From Pirellulaceae bacterium (lineage in GTDB: Bacteria; Planctomycetota; Planctomycetia; Pirellulales; Pirellulaceae), in the NCBI GenBank assembly GCA_023382975.1, contig JAHDXO010000030.1, forward strand, positions 55,292 through 119,291: a stretch of 64,000 nt of DNA, given 5' to 3'. A program made the position numbers and the translations under genes. Position 1 is the first letter of the stretch; every line of letters begins with the position of its first letter. The notes beneath the pieces are model-generated. The model saw only the letters and a list, made by a program, of their open reading frames with translations, did not search any database and had not been told where the DNA came from. Below, piece by piece: positions 1 to 9,390 of this stretch.

Positions 1-45
1 TTCTGCTGGTTTGCGAACATCGATTGGTACGGCCGGACGATCTAA
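1..45 (+). CDS. C-terminal tail of an upstream gene (partial)
   Basis: Frame 1 is open from the window edge to a TAA at 43-45 and encodes the last 14 residues FCWFANIDWYGRTI. Most of the gene lies outside the window, so the product cannot be named. It runs in the same direction as the glycan catabolism genes that follow. The 260 bases from 46 to 305 hold no gene that I can support. Confidence 0.35.
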   Translation, partial: FCWFANIDWYGRTI

Positions 46-305
46 GCCGTGTGAACGCGGCCTTTTTTCACGCGAACTGGATGCTGAGCCTGGGGCTGCT
101 GGTACTTGGTTCGGTCGATCTCCTGACCTGATCCACGCCGTGGTTCAGGAGTTGATCCAGGTCGCGCGGGGCCTCGCCGTGAAGTAGCGGAATCGTTGGA
201 TGCGGTCGGTTCCGCCCCATCGCCACTGGCAGGGACGTTGCAATCGTGGAGAATACGTAGCGGCGCTGTCCAACGAGGCAATCACCATCACCGAGGGAAC
301 AAGCC

Positions 306-1745
306 ATGGTCCGACACCACCGCCGTGAGTTTCTGAAACATTCCGTTGCCGGCAGCGTTCTGGCGACGTTCGCGATCTCCGGTACAAGGGCCTCCGGGCG
401 AATCCTGGGAGCCAACGACCGCATCCGCATCGCCATCGCAGGAATCAATGGGCGGGGACAGACCCACATCACAGGATTCGGCGGGATGAAGGACGTCGAG
501 ATTGCTTACCTGGTCGATCCCGACAGACGGCTGTTCGCCTCCCGCAGCGACCTCGTCAAGCGAACGGCCGGCAACACGCCCGCCTGCGTCCAGGACATTC
601 GCCAGGCACTGGACGACACGGATCTCGACGCCGTCTCGATTGTCACGCCCAACCATTGGCACGCGCTGATGGCCATCTGGGCGTGCCAGGCGGGCAAGGA
701 CGTGTACGTCGAGAAGCCTTGCAGCCACACCCTGGTCGAAGGCCGAAGACTCGTCGAGGCGGCGAGAAAATACGACCGCATCGTCCAGCATGGCACGCAG
801 CGCCGCACCGATCCGCAGTGGACCCGGGTGGTGAACGACGTGCGCAGCGGAAAATACGGCAAGCTTTTGGTCTCGTACGGTTATGCCAGCCGGACGCGGC
901 TGAGCATTGGCACCAAGGATCCCCAGCAGTCGCCCCGCGAATTGGACTTCGATCTGTGGCTTGGTCCCGCGCCCGCGCAACCGTTTCGGACAAATCTCGT
1001 CCACTACAACTGGCACTGGCGATGGGACTTCGGCGACGGAGAGATCGGGAACATGGGGTCGCACCAATTGGACGTCTGCCGCTGGGCTCTGCCGGACGGT
1101 GCGATGCCGAAGCGCGTCATCAGCCTCGGCGGCCGCTTCGGCTACCAGGATCAGGGCGAGACTCCCAACACGCATTTGACGCTGGTTGATTTCGGCGAGG
1201 TCAAAGTGATTTTGGAGATTCGCGGCCTGATCGACGAAAGGCAATGGAAGATCACCAACGAGTTCCACACCGACGAAGGCGTGGTCCGCGACGGTCGTTT
1301 CTTTGCCAAAGGCCAGGGCGACGGCGTGGCGATCGAGAACTTCCCGCCGAACGGTGCTCCCGAACAGGGGCCACGCCACATGCGGAATTTCATCGATTGC
1401 GTCCGCAGCCGGAAACGCGAAGACCTAGGCGCGGAAATCCTTGAGGGGCACCGGTCCGCGACGCTGGTTCACTTGGGCAACATCTCCTACCGCTTAGGCC
1501 AGGAAGTGCCCTTCGACCGGATAGCTGGCCAATTCGAGGGCGACGCCCTGTTCCGCGAATCCTCCGAGGCCATGAAGCGCCATTTGGCCGACACCGGCCA
1601 AGTCGAATTGGGCAACACCCCGTGCCGCCTCGGACGCATGTTGACGTTTGACGCCGAGGCCGAGAAATTCGTCGACGCCCCGGATGCCAACCAGTTGCTC
1701 AGCCGGTCCTACCGCGGCCCCTTCGTCGTGCCGGAACGGATCTAA
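306..1745 (+). CDS. Tat-exported Gfo/Idh/MocA family oxidoreductase
   Basis: A 479-residue NAD(P)-dependent dehydrogenase of the glucose-fructose oxidoreductase / inositol dehydrogenase family, predicted to act on a sugar or sugar derivative outside the cytoplasm. The N-terminus HHRREFLKHSVAGSV is a twin-arginine signal. A Rossmann segment follows (IRIAIAGINGRGQ, about residues 38-50), and the family EKP motif sits near residue 136 (VYVEKPCSHTL). A purine-rich stretch GAGGGA lies shortly before the ATG. A second member of the same family starts 24 bases downstream, followed by a sulfatase and an esterase, which suggests a co-transcribed glycan catabolism set. Planctomycetes carry many paralogues, so the substrate cannot be read from sequence. 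Confidence 0.9.
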   Translation: MVRHHRREFLKHSVAGSVLATFAISGTRASGRILGANDRIRIAIAGINGRGQTHITGFGGMKDVEIAYLVDPDRRLFASRSDLVKRTAGNTPACVQDIRQALDDTDLDAVSIVTPNHWHALMAIWACQAGKDVYVEKPCSHTLVEGRRLVEAARKYDRIVQHGTQRRTDPQWTRVVNDVRSGKYGKLLVSYGYASRTRLSIGTKDPQQSPRELDFDLWLGPAPAQPFRTNLVHYNWHWRWDFGDGEIGNMGSHQLDVCRWALPDGAMPKRVISLGGRFGYQDQGETPNTHLTLVDFGEVKVILEIRGLIDERQWKITNEFHTDEGVVRDGRFFAKGQGDGVAIENFPPNGAPEQGPRHMRNFIDCVRSRKREDLGAEILEGHRSATLVHLGNISYRLGQEVPFDRIAGQFEGDALFRESSEAMKRHLADTGQVELGNTPCRLGRMLTFDAEAEKFVDAPDANQLLSRSYRGPFVVPERI

Positions 1746-1769
1746 CCCACTGAATCCCAGGAGCACACC

Positions 1770-2903
1770 ATGAACAAGTTTGATCGTCGCCACCTTCTCA
1801 CAGCCGCCGCCGGCGCGGGGGCCGCCGTCGCACTGGGACCATGGCTCGCACCAACCCTCACCGCGGCCGATGCTCCCAAGCAGCGTATCAAGATCGGCCA
1901 GATCGGCACGGGGCACGAACATGCCTCGGCCAAAATGAGCACCTTGCGGAAGCTGAGCGACCACTACGAAGTCGTCGGCATCGCCGAGTCGGATCCCGAG
2001 TTGCGCAAGAGCCGAGAAAAAGACCCGGCCTATCGCGATTTGACATGGATGACGGAAGAGCAACTGCTGAACATCGAAGGCCTCCAGGCGGTGGCCGTGG
2101 AGGTCAGTTCCGCCGACGACCGCATCATGGACATCACCGGGCAGTGCATCGACGCCGGCCTGCACGTCCACTTGGACAAACCGGGCGGGGAATCGTTCAG
2201 CGCATTCAAGAAAGTGCTGGACGAAGCCGGGCGGCGCAAACTCGCCGTGCAACTGGGCTACATGTACCGGAACAATCCGTGCGTGCAGTTCTGCCAGCAG
2301 GCCGTTCGCGAGGGGTGGATCGGGCAGGTCTTCGAGGTCCATTGCGTCATGAGCGTCACACACTCGCTGGAGTACCGCAAGTACCTGGCGCAGTATCCCG
2401 GCGGAACAATGTTCATCTTCGCCTGCCACATGATCGATCTCGTGGTCGGTCTGATGGGCAAGCCGGATCGCATCGTGACCTTCCCGCGGCAAACGCGGTC
2501 AGATGTGGGCGTCGAGATGTGCGACAACGGACTGATCGTGTTCGAGTATCCGAAAACGACCGCCACGATCCGGACGTGCTCGCTGGAAGTGGATGGCTAT
2601 CGGCGGCGGCAGTTGGTCGTCTGCGGCGACCAAGGAACGGTCGACATCCGTCCGCTGGAGAAATTCGACATCCAACCTCCGCAACCACTGAGTCTCCACC
2701 TTGCCCTGTCCCAGGATCGCGGCCCGTACAAGAAGGGTTATCAAGAAGTCTCCTTCCCGCCACCCCCGGGACGGTACGACGAGCAACTGATCGAATTGGC
2801 GCGGATTATCCGCGGCGAAATCGAAAATCCCTATCCGCTCCAGCACGAGTTGCTCGTTCAAGAGTGTTTGCTGACGGCCTGCGGATGCCTTCCAGAGTCG
2901 TAA
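1770..2903 (+). CDS. Tat-exported Gfo/Idh/MocA family oxidoreductase (second copy)
   Basis: A 377-residue paralogue of the preceding dehydrogenase. It begins FDRRHLLTAAAGAGAAVAL, a twin-arginine type leader, then a Rossmann segment (KIGQIGTGHEHA, about residues 40-51) and an HLDKPGGE segment near residue 133 in place of the usual EKP. An AGGAG ribosome site lies 6 bases before the ATG. The catalytic-domain lysine motif is thus D-K-P instead of E-K-P. It is likely in one transcript with the genes on either side. Family-level call is firm; substrate is unknown. Confidence 0.88.
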   Translation: MNKFDRRHLLTAAAGAGAAVALGPWLAPTLTAADAPKQRIKIGQIGTGHEHASAKMSTLRKLSDHYEVVGIAESDPELRKSREKDPAYRDLTWMTEEQLLNIEGLQAVAVEVSSADDRIMDITGQCIDAGLHVHLDKPGGESFSAFKKVLDEAGRRKLAVQLGYMYRNNPCVQFCQQAVREGWIGQVFEVHCVMSVTHSLEYRKYLAQYPGGTMFIFACHMIDLVVGLMGKPDRIVTFPRQTRSDVGVEMCDNGLIVFEYPKTTATIRTCSLEVDGYRRRQLVVCGDQGTVDIRPLEKFDIQPPQPLSLHLALSQDRGPYKKGYQEVSFPPPPGRYDEQLIELARIIRGEIENPYPLQHELLVQECLLTACGCLPES

Positions 2904-2995
2904 CCGGGGACAGGCCGAATTCGTCCACGGCCTGGGTGCCGACATTGTCATCAACCAGAAAGTCCAAGCCACCAAACCTAAGGAGCGTAATCTTG

Positions 2996-4354
2996 ATGAC
3001 CACGACATCGCACGAGCCGCCTCGTCCAGGCTGTATCCGCTCCGTCTTGTTCCTCGTGGCCTGGACCGCGACTTGCGGAGCCATGAGCGACGGCCGAGCG
3101 GCGGAGCGACCCAACATCGTGATTATCTTTACGGACGACCAAGGCTATGCCGACCTCGGCTGTTACGGCAACCAGAAAAACAAGACCCCGCGGCTGGACC
3201 AACTGGCGAAGGAAGGAACTCGTTTCACATCCTTCTACACGCAAACCGTGTGCGGCCCGTCGCGGTCGGCGCTGTTGACCGGACGGTACCCGATCCGCAG
3301 CAAGGGTTGGGGCATGCCGGCTTCGGAAATCACGTTCGCCGAGTTGATGCGCGAAGGCGGCTACCAGACCGCCTGTATCGGCAAGTGGGACGTATCGAAT
3401 CGCAAGCCGATCTTGGACCGCATGCCGAACGCGCAGGGATTCGACTACTACTTCGGCACGCTGGGCGCCAACGATGGTGGCTCGGTCGGCTTTCACGAAG
3501 ACAATCAACCCGCCGGTTCGACTCGCAAAATGGGCAGTTTGACCACGCTGTACACGGACAAGGCGATTTCGTATCTAAAGGAGCGTCGCGATCCGGAGAG
3601 GCCCTGCGTGCTGTATTTGGCGCATACGATGATGCATACGATCATCGACGCCTCGGAACGCTTTCGCGGCAAGTCGGCGGGAGGTCTGTACGGCGACGTG
3701 GTGGAGGAGTTCGACTACGAAACCGGCCGTTTGCTCGATACGCTTGACGAGTTGGGACTGAGGGAGAGCACGCTGGTGATCTATACCAGCGACAACGGCC
3801 CGTGGAACCAGCCAAAATACACGGACAAGAAGCAGGGCCACCCGGAAGGTTCGATCTTCTGGGGCGATGCCGGTCCGCTGCGCAACGGCAAAGGCTCGTG
3901 TTACGAGGGTGGCTATCGCCTGCCTTGCCTTGTCCGCTGGCCGGGCAAGGTGCCGGCCGGCCGCGTCTCAGATGCTGTCTTCGCCACCATCGACTTCTTG
4001 CCGACCTTTGCCGCGTTGTGCGGATTCCAGGTACCGAGAGACCGCCGCATGGACGGCATCGATCAGAGCGAACTACTGTTGGGCCGCCGCGAGACCGGAC
4101 GACAGGACTTCTATTTTCACAGCGCGGGAGTCCGCCAGGGCAAGTGGAAGTACCTGAAGCCCGACGCTCACTTCCACGGCTTCGCCATCGAAGATGACCG
4201 GGAAAAGGTGGACGAGTTGTACGACTTGGAAGCCGATGTTGGCGAGCGGACAAACCTGGCCGCGAAATTCCCGGAAAAGGTTGCGGAATTGAAGGCCCTG
4301 ATGCAGTCGATCGAAGGACCCGACAAACTCGCTCCGGAAGACAGCCGGCGTTGA
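2996..4354 (+). CDS. Secreted type I sulfatase
   Basis: A 452-residue arylsulfatase/alkaline phosphatase superfamily enzyme, predicted to remove sulfate esters from glycans. After a hydrophobic leader the metal-binding N-terminus NIVIIFTDDQGYADLG appears near residue 40. The formylglycine motif C-G-P-S-R (Cys about residue 86, then SALLTGRYP) is intact, so maturation by a formylglycine-generating enzyme is expected. Later family motifs are IGKWD and YTSDNGPW. The reading frame is open far upstream, but ATG 2996 is the sensible start: AGGAG at 2981-2985 lies 10 bases before it and a signal peptide follows. It sits between the dehydrogenases and an esterase. Confidence 0.92.
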   Translation: MTTTSHEPPRPGCIRSVLFLVAWTATCGAMSDGRAAERPNIVIIFTDDQGYADLGCYGNQKNKTPRLDQLAKEGTRFTSFYTQTVCGPSRSALLTGRYPIRSKGWGMPASEITFAELMREGGYQTACIGKWDVSNRKPILDRMPNAQGFDYYFGTLGANDGGSVGFHEDNQPAGSTRKMGSLTTLYTDKAISYLKERRDPERPCVLYLAHTMMHTIIDASERFRGKSAGGLYGDVVEEFDYETGRLLDTLDELGLRESTLVIYTSDNGPWNQPKYTDKKQGHPEGSIFWGDAGPLRNGKGSCYEGGYRLPCLVRWPGKVPAGRVSDAVFATIDFLPTFAALCGFQVPRDRRMDGIDQSELLLGRRETGRQDFYFHSAGVRQGKWKYLKPDAHFHGFAIEDDREKVDELYDLEADVGERTNLAAKFPEKVAELKALMQSIEGPDKLAPEDSRR

Positions 4355-4387
4355 TCCTTCCTAAGAACTTGCAAAAAGGAACCGACC

Positions 4388-5356
4388 ATGACCGCTCGAA
4401 TCCACTCGTCTTTGGCCCTGCGTGCCCTTTCGGTCTGCGCGCTGATGACGGCCGGCATGACGCCGCTCCTGGCGGCCGATCCAGCCAAGAAAATACAGGT
4501 CTTCCTCCTGGCCGGCCAGTCGAACATGGAGGGTCAGGGGGTCGTGTCGATGGATCATCCGCAGTACTACAACGGCGGCCGGGGCAATCTCGCTTGGTCG
4601 ATGGAGCATTCCGTCAGCAAGGACAAGATGCGGCATCTGCGGGACGCCCAGGGCCAGTGGGTCGTCCGGGACGACGTCGAGATCAGCTTCAAAGTGCGAG
4701 ATACGGTTCGGAAAGGCCCCTTGACCGTGGGCTACACGGGCTATGGCGGCAGCAGCCACATCGGGCCGGAACTGCAGTTCGGCCACGTGATGGGCGACTT
4801 CTTCGAGGAACCGGTCCTGTTGGTCAAAACGGCCTGGGGTGGCAAGAGTCTGTACCAGGACTTCCGGCCGCCCAGTTCCGGAGGCGCGGTCGGTCCTTAC
4901 TACACGCAGATGATCCAGGAGATCCGCGAGGCTCTGGCGGCGTTGGGGGATCGACCCTACGAGATTCGCGGCTTTGTCTGGATGCAGGGCTGGAACGACA
5001 TGTGTACTGACGCGGCGGTGCCCGAGTATGCCGACAACCTCGTTCATCTGGCAGCGGATATCCGCCGCGAGTTCAACTCGCCGCGGCTTCCCATCGTCAT
5101 CGGCGAATTAGGAAACGGCGGCCCCGCCGAGCCGAACAGCCGGATGCAGCAGTTCCGGGACGCACAACGGCGCGGTACGGAACGCCTCGAATACGCGATG
5201 TTTGTCCCGACCCAGAACTTTGCACGCCCTCCCGATCTATCGCCGAACGTCGGGCACGGCCATCACTGGTTCGGCAACGCAGAGAGTTACTTCCTGATCG
5301 GCGAGGCGTTGGGCCAGGGGATGAAGAAGCTGTTGTCGCCGCGGGACGCGCAGTAG
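4388..5356 (+). CDS. SASA/CE6-type carbohydrate acetylesterase
   Basis: A 322-residue secreted protein with a signal peptide (residues 1-30) and the SGNH-type nucleophile motif GQSNMEG at about residues 43-49, typical of the SASA (DUF303) sialate O-acetylesterase / acetyl xylan esterase group. FVWMQGWND (about residue 196) carries a further conserved block, and VGHGHHWFGNAESYFLIG near the C-terminus supplies the catalytic histidine region. It follows the sulfatase by 33 bases, so coupled removal of sulfate and acetyl groups from one polysaccharide is plausible. Exact substrate is unknown. Confidence 0.85.
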   Translation: MTARIHSSLALRALSVCALMTAGMTPLLAADPAKKIQVFLLAGQSNMEGQGVVSMDHPQYYNGGRGNLAWSMEHSVSKDKMRHLRDAQGQWVVRDDVEISFKVRDTVRKGPLTVGYTGYGGSSHIGPELQFGHVMGDFFEEPVLLVKTAWGGKSLYQDFRPPSSGGAVGPYYTQMIQEIREALAALGDRPYEIRGFVWMQGWNDMCTDAAVPEYADNLVHLAADIRREFNSPRLPIVIGELGNGGPAEPNSRMQQFRDAQRRGTERLEYAMFVPTQNFARPPDLSPNVGHGHHWFGNAESYFLIGEALGQGMKKLLSPRDAQ

Positions 5357-5516
5357 AAGAGAGCCCGAGTTCTCTTCCTTGCAGGCGTTAGGTCCGCACG
5401 ACACCGGCGGGCGCGGGACTTGCCCGGTCCGCCTCCGTAAGGTCCAATCGCGGCTGTAATCATGCTTCGTTCGTTCCCCGCCGCTGCGTCTTGCCTCGAT
5501 TGGAAGGTCCCCCGCC

Positions 5517-8500
5517 ATGAAACGAATCCTGCTTCCTGTCTTGCTCGCCGGTTTTCTCGCAGTCCACAGCACCGCCTGGGCTTTCAATCCGCCGACGGAT
5601 ACCGCCGGACCACTCACGATTCGCATCGCCGATCCGGGCGAGATCCAAGCGCTGGACAAGCCGGTCGCTGTCCCGGTCACGCTGAGCAACGCCGGCGACT
5701 CGCCGCTGGCCGGCACGGTTCGCGTGTGGGGCGTCGACGGCTGGCGTGCCGAGGGCGAGGCCACGCGGGCATTTAACCTCGGGCCGAAGGGCTCGCAGGT
5801 GCTGCCCTTCAACATGGCGCCGGCCGCGGACTCGTATGCCGCCCTGTATCCGGTCCACGCGCGAGCCGAGTTTGGGACCGGCCCGGCCCAGACGGCCGCG
5901 CATGCGATCCTGATCCTGTCCGTGGCGCGCGAGGCTGTCGCGAAGAAAAAGCCAAGCACCGACGTGACGCAGCCGTGGCAGACGCCGCGGCGAGGCCCGC
6001 TGCGGCTGGACGTGGCCTCCCGTTTCCAAACCCGCATCGCAGTACACGACAAACCGCCCGTGACGCAAGCCGCCGGCTGGCTGGGCAGCGACGCGGTCTC
6101 CGGTTGCTCGGTAGGACTGGCGGAAGTCGACCGCGGCCAGCGGCGGCGAGCGATCAATGTCCATCCGCCGTACCGCGCGGGTTGGGGCGATGCGCAATTG
6201 GACTGGCGAATCGCCTTGCCGCCGGTCGAGCCGCTGGTGTTGGAATTCGCGACGGCGATCCGCGATAGCGATGTAGAACGCGAGGGCGCCAGCGACGGCG
6301 TCGAATTTCGGGTCCAGGCGAACGGCGGCGCTGGGTGGCAAGAACTGTTCTCGCGTTTCTCAGCGGCCAAGCAGTGGGAGCCCGCAAGCGTGGACCTGTC
6401 GGCCTGGGCGGGCCAGGAGATCACGCTGCGGCTGGTGACCGGCCCGGGACCCAAACATAACACGTCGTGCGATTCCGCATACTGGGCCACGCCGACGATC
6501 TGGGTCGGCCAGCGCCTCGCGCCGGAGCCGGACGATCAGCGTGCCGCGCGGCGAGAGTCGGCACGGTCCGCGGCGCGCGCTGCGCATCAGGGCAGCAAAG
6601 GCGATTGGACGTGGCGGCTGGAAAGCGACGCGGGGGTGCATGGCGCGGCGCTTGTGCCGGGCCCGAACGGGCTGGCGGACGCCTGGCTGGCCTTTGCCGA
6701 TGAGCGACGCGAGCTGGTGTTCGAAGGCTTTGCGATCGAGGTCGACGGCACGCCGCTGGCCGCGGACGGCAGCGGACTGGTTTGCGAAGGTCTGGAAGTC
6801 CAATTCGCTGGGGGCGTTGGCACGGTCGTGCATCGGCTGCTGAAAGGCGAGCAGACGGTGCCCGCCCAGGCGCGCCTATGGGCCGAACACGGTGCCTTGC
6901 GAGTCGCCTTCTCGATGCCTGGCACCACCCGCGATCTGCGGGGCGAGCCGCGTTTTACGACACTGGCCATCGGGCCGGCTTCGGACAGGGCGCGCCGTGT
7001 GTATGCCGGCTTCGGCAACGTGATCCAGGATCCGGCCAAGTTCGATCTGCACGCCAACGGCTTCCAACTGTCGACGCGGCACATCGGCCTGGACTTCGCC
7101 AACGGTGTCTCGTTCCTGCAGGCGTGCGATGTGTTTCCCGATCTGTTGCGAGTGGACCCGAACGCCCGTCTGTATTCGTTGCGCACGCACCACGACGCGA
7201 CGCTGACCCTGCTGCCGTCGTCGCTTGGCGCGTTTGCCGCGGCGCGAGCCTACCGCCCAATCGCCAACTTTCAACCCGCGGCCGGCGTCGCCAACATCCA
7301 GGGCAAGATCTGCCTGGACCAATGGGGCGGCGACTACCAGGACGCGGCCGACGGAATCGAACTCGCCGCTCGCTACGGGCTGACCGATGCGGTCTTCGTC
7401 AAGCACGTCTGGCAACGCTGGGGCTACGATTACCGGCTGCCCGACATCTATCCGCCCGCGGGCAACGTCGATGAGTTTCAGGCCATGGTCGCCGCCTGCC
7501 GCCGCCACGGCATCCTGTTCTGCCCGCACGACAACTACATCGACTTCTATCCCGACGCGGAGGGCTACTCCTACGACCACATCATCTTCAACGCCGACGG
7601 CTCGCCGCAATTGGCGTGGTTCAACAAGGGCCGCCAGGCGCAGAGCTATCGCTGGCTGCCGACCGCGTTCCAGCCGTGGCTGGAGCGGAACCTGCAGTTG
7701 GTCAAGACACACATCGCGCCCACGTCGTATTTCGTGGATGTATTCACGGCGATGGCACCGGTCGATTTCTTTGATCGCGCCGACCGGTTCTATCCGAAGA
7801 CGGTCTGCGCCGAACGCTGGGGGACGGCGTTCGACCGGATTCGCGAGGTGCTGGGCGACAACGCGCCGATGATCAGCGAAGCGGGCCATGACGCGCTGAT
7901 CGGCCATCTGGACGCGGGCCAGGCGGACCACATGGGCTGGATTCCCGGCCAATGGCGTTTTGCCTGGGGAATGGAAGCCGGCGACGTCGAGCGGGTGCCA
8001 TGGCACGACATGGCCAGCCACGGCGCGTTCGTACTGCTGGCCGGCGGGTTGGGGCACCGATACTCCGGCGAACAGCACGATCCGACGCTGCACGGCTATG
8101 CCAGCGACGACTACCTGAGCATGACTGTGTTGGGCGGCCGCAACCCGATGTGCGACGGCCCGTTCTCGCGTCGCGCGGTGATGACCTACTGGCTGCTGCA
8201 CGACGTGTGTGCCGAATTGGCTCGCCGCGAAATGCTGACGCACGAGTTCGCCGGCGACGATATCCACCGGCAGATCGTCCAGTTTGCGGACGACGCGCAG
8301 GTGATCGCCAACCGCGGTCGGACCGATTGGCAGATCGCCGGCCAGACGCTGCCGGCCTACGGATTCGTGGCCCAAGCCGGGCCGGCCACCGCCATGGTCA
8401 CCCGCCGTGACGGCGTGATCGCCGGCTATGCGCAGCACGGCCATATGCTGTTTGCCGACGCGCGGCCGCAACTGGCCGACCAACGCGGCGTGATCGAACC

Positions 8501-9215
8501 AGCCGTCGTCAGTTGCGAGGATTTGGGCAACCGCAAGTTCCAACTGCGCATGCGATGGCAAGCGATGCAGCCTCTGCCGCCGGGCTACGTGGCATTCCTG
8601 CACTTCGTGAACGAGAAGAACGCGGAGGGCGAGGGCATCGTGTTCCAGGGCGGGACGAAATACGATGCAGCGAAACTCACCGCCGCGGGAACGGTCGAAG
8701 GCTCCGGCACAGCGACCTTGCCCGCCGACGTGAAGTTGCCCGCCACGTTTGCGGTGCGCCCCGGTTTCTACCATCCCGCCTCTGGTGGAGCCCGACTGCG
8801 GCTGTCCGGTCCCACCGACGGCACGGGACGCGCGCGGTGTGGGACGGTGACAGTCGATGCAAGCGGCGCCATCACCTGGACCCCCGAGCCGCCGGACCCG
8901 GAACTAGCCGAGCGGCTGGCGCGGCTGAACACGGCCGGCAAGCTGGTGGATTTCGGCCCCGTCGCCACGACCGGCGCTTTCCGCCTGCGCTATGCCCCCG
9001 GCACGGAATGGGAATTGACTCCCTTGCCCGGATCCGAGAGCTTCCAGGTCGAACTGCGGCTCGATCAACTGAACCTCCCCGCGGCAAAGGTGCGGCAGGT
9101 GGTGGCGCAGGATCTCGACGGCCACACGCTGGAACCGGTCGCTCTGAAGCAGGACGGTTCGGTCGTGCGGTGGAAAACGGACAACCGAGCGTTCCGCTAC
9201 CTGATCCGGTTCTGA
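5517..9215 (+). CDS. Large secreted glycoside hydrolase-like protein (TIM barrel)
   Basis: A 1232-residue exported protein with a signal peptide (about residues 1-22). Residues 23-340 look like beta-sandwich modules. The central part, about 595-860, has the character of a TIM-barrel glycosidase: a KICLDQWGGDY block, HGILFCPHDNYIDFYP, then an aspartate in YFVDVFTAM (about 738) and a glutamate in APMISEAGHD (about 785). The D...E spacing and aromatic context recall retaining alpha-glycosidases of the GH101/GH36-like type, but I cannot assign a CAZy family. The C-terminal 350 residues form further beta modules. It sits directly downstream of the sulfatase and acetylesterase and probably supplies the backbone-cleaving step of this locus. 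Confidence 0.65.
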   Translation: MKRILLPVLLAGFLAVHSTAWAFNPPTDTAGPLTIRIADPGEIQALDKPVAVPVTLSNAGDSPLAGTVRVWGVDGWRAEGEATRAFNLGPKGSQVLPFNMAPAADSYAALYPVHARAEFGTGPAQTAAHAILILSVAREAVAKKKPSTDVTQPWQTPRRGPLRLDVASRFQTRIAVHDKPPVTQAAGWLGSDAVSGCSVGLAEVDRGQRRRAINVHPPYRAGWGDAQLDWRIALPPVEPLVLEFATAIRDSDVEREGASDGVEFRVQANGGAGWQELFSRFSAAKQWEPASVDLSAWAGQEITLRLVTGPGPKHNTSCDSAYWATPTIWVGQRLAPEPDDQRAARRESARSAARAAHQGSKGDWTWRLESDAGVHGAALVPGPNGLADAWLAFADERRELVFEGFAIEVDGTPLAADGSGLVCEGLEVQFAGGVGTVVHRLLKGEQTVPAQARLWAEHGALRVAFSMPGTTRDLRGEPRFTTLAIGPASDRARRVYAGFGNVIQDPAKFDLHANGFQLSTRHIGLDFANGVSFLQACDVFPDLLRVDPNARLYSLRTHHDATLTLLPSSLGAFAAARAYRPIANFQPAAGVANIQGKICLDQWGGDYQDAADGIELAARYGLTDAVFVKHVWQRWGYDYRLPDIYPPAGNVDEFQAMVAACRRHGILFCPHDNYIDFYPDAEGYSYDHIIFNADGSPQLAWFNKGRQAQSYRWLPTAFQPWLERNLQLVKTHIAPTSYFVDVFTAMAPVDFFDRADRFYPKTVCAERWGTAFDRIREVLGDNAPMISEAGHDALIGHLDAGQADHMGWIPGQWRFAWGMEAGDVERVPWHDMASHGAFVLLAGGLGHRYSGEQHDPTLHGYASDDYLSMTVLGGRNPMCDGPFSRRAVMTYWLLHDVCAELARREMLTHEFAGDDIHRQIVQFADDAQVIANRGRTDWQIAGQTLPAYGFVAQAGPATAMVTRRDGVIAGYAQHGHMLFADARPQLADQRGVIEPAVVSCEDLGNRKFQLRMRWQAMQPLPPGYVAFLHFVNEKNAEGEGIVFQGGTKYDAAKLTAAGTVEGSGTATLPADVKLPATFAVRPGFYHPASGGARLRLSGPTDGTGRARCGTVTVDASGAITWTPEPPDPELAERLARLNTAGKLVDFGPVATTGAFRLRYAPGTEWELTPLPGSESFQVELRLDQLNLPAAKVRQVVAQDLDGHTLEPVALKQDGSVVRWKTDNRAFRYLIRF

Positions 9216-9390
9216 GCGAACTCTCCTATGCCATGGCAGCAGCGCCGTTCTTCGAATGGGCCAACAAGACTTTCGCAGACGCCGCTGTCCAATAGCGAAT
9301 CGCTCTGCTGCCTGGGTGCGAAGTCGGTAGGCTCGCACCGGGGCGCAACGACGCCGTGGCACAGCAGGCCGAAGGGGACGGGGCGTTTCT

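Noticed and set aside
288..1379. Long antisense frame over the first dehydrogenase gene
   Set aside because: GC-rich codon use on the coding strand creates long mirror frames. The translated sequence shows no family features, while the plus-strand gene is clear.
1841..2995. N-terminal extension of the sulfatase frame
   Set aside because: The frame is open by chance through the second dehydrogenase gene. The signal peptide and ribosome site place the start at 2996.
6876..8774. 632-codon antisense frame inside the large glycosidase gene
   Set aside because: Shadow of the real gene; low-complexity, V/H/R-rich translation and no ribosome site.
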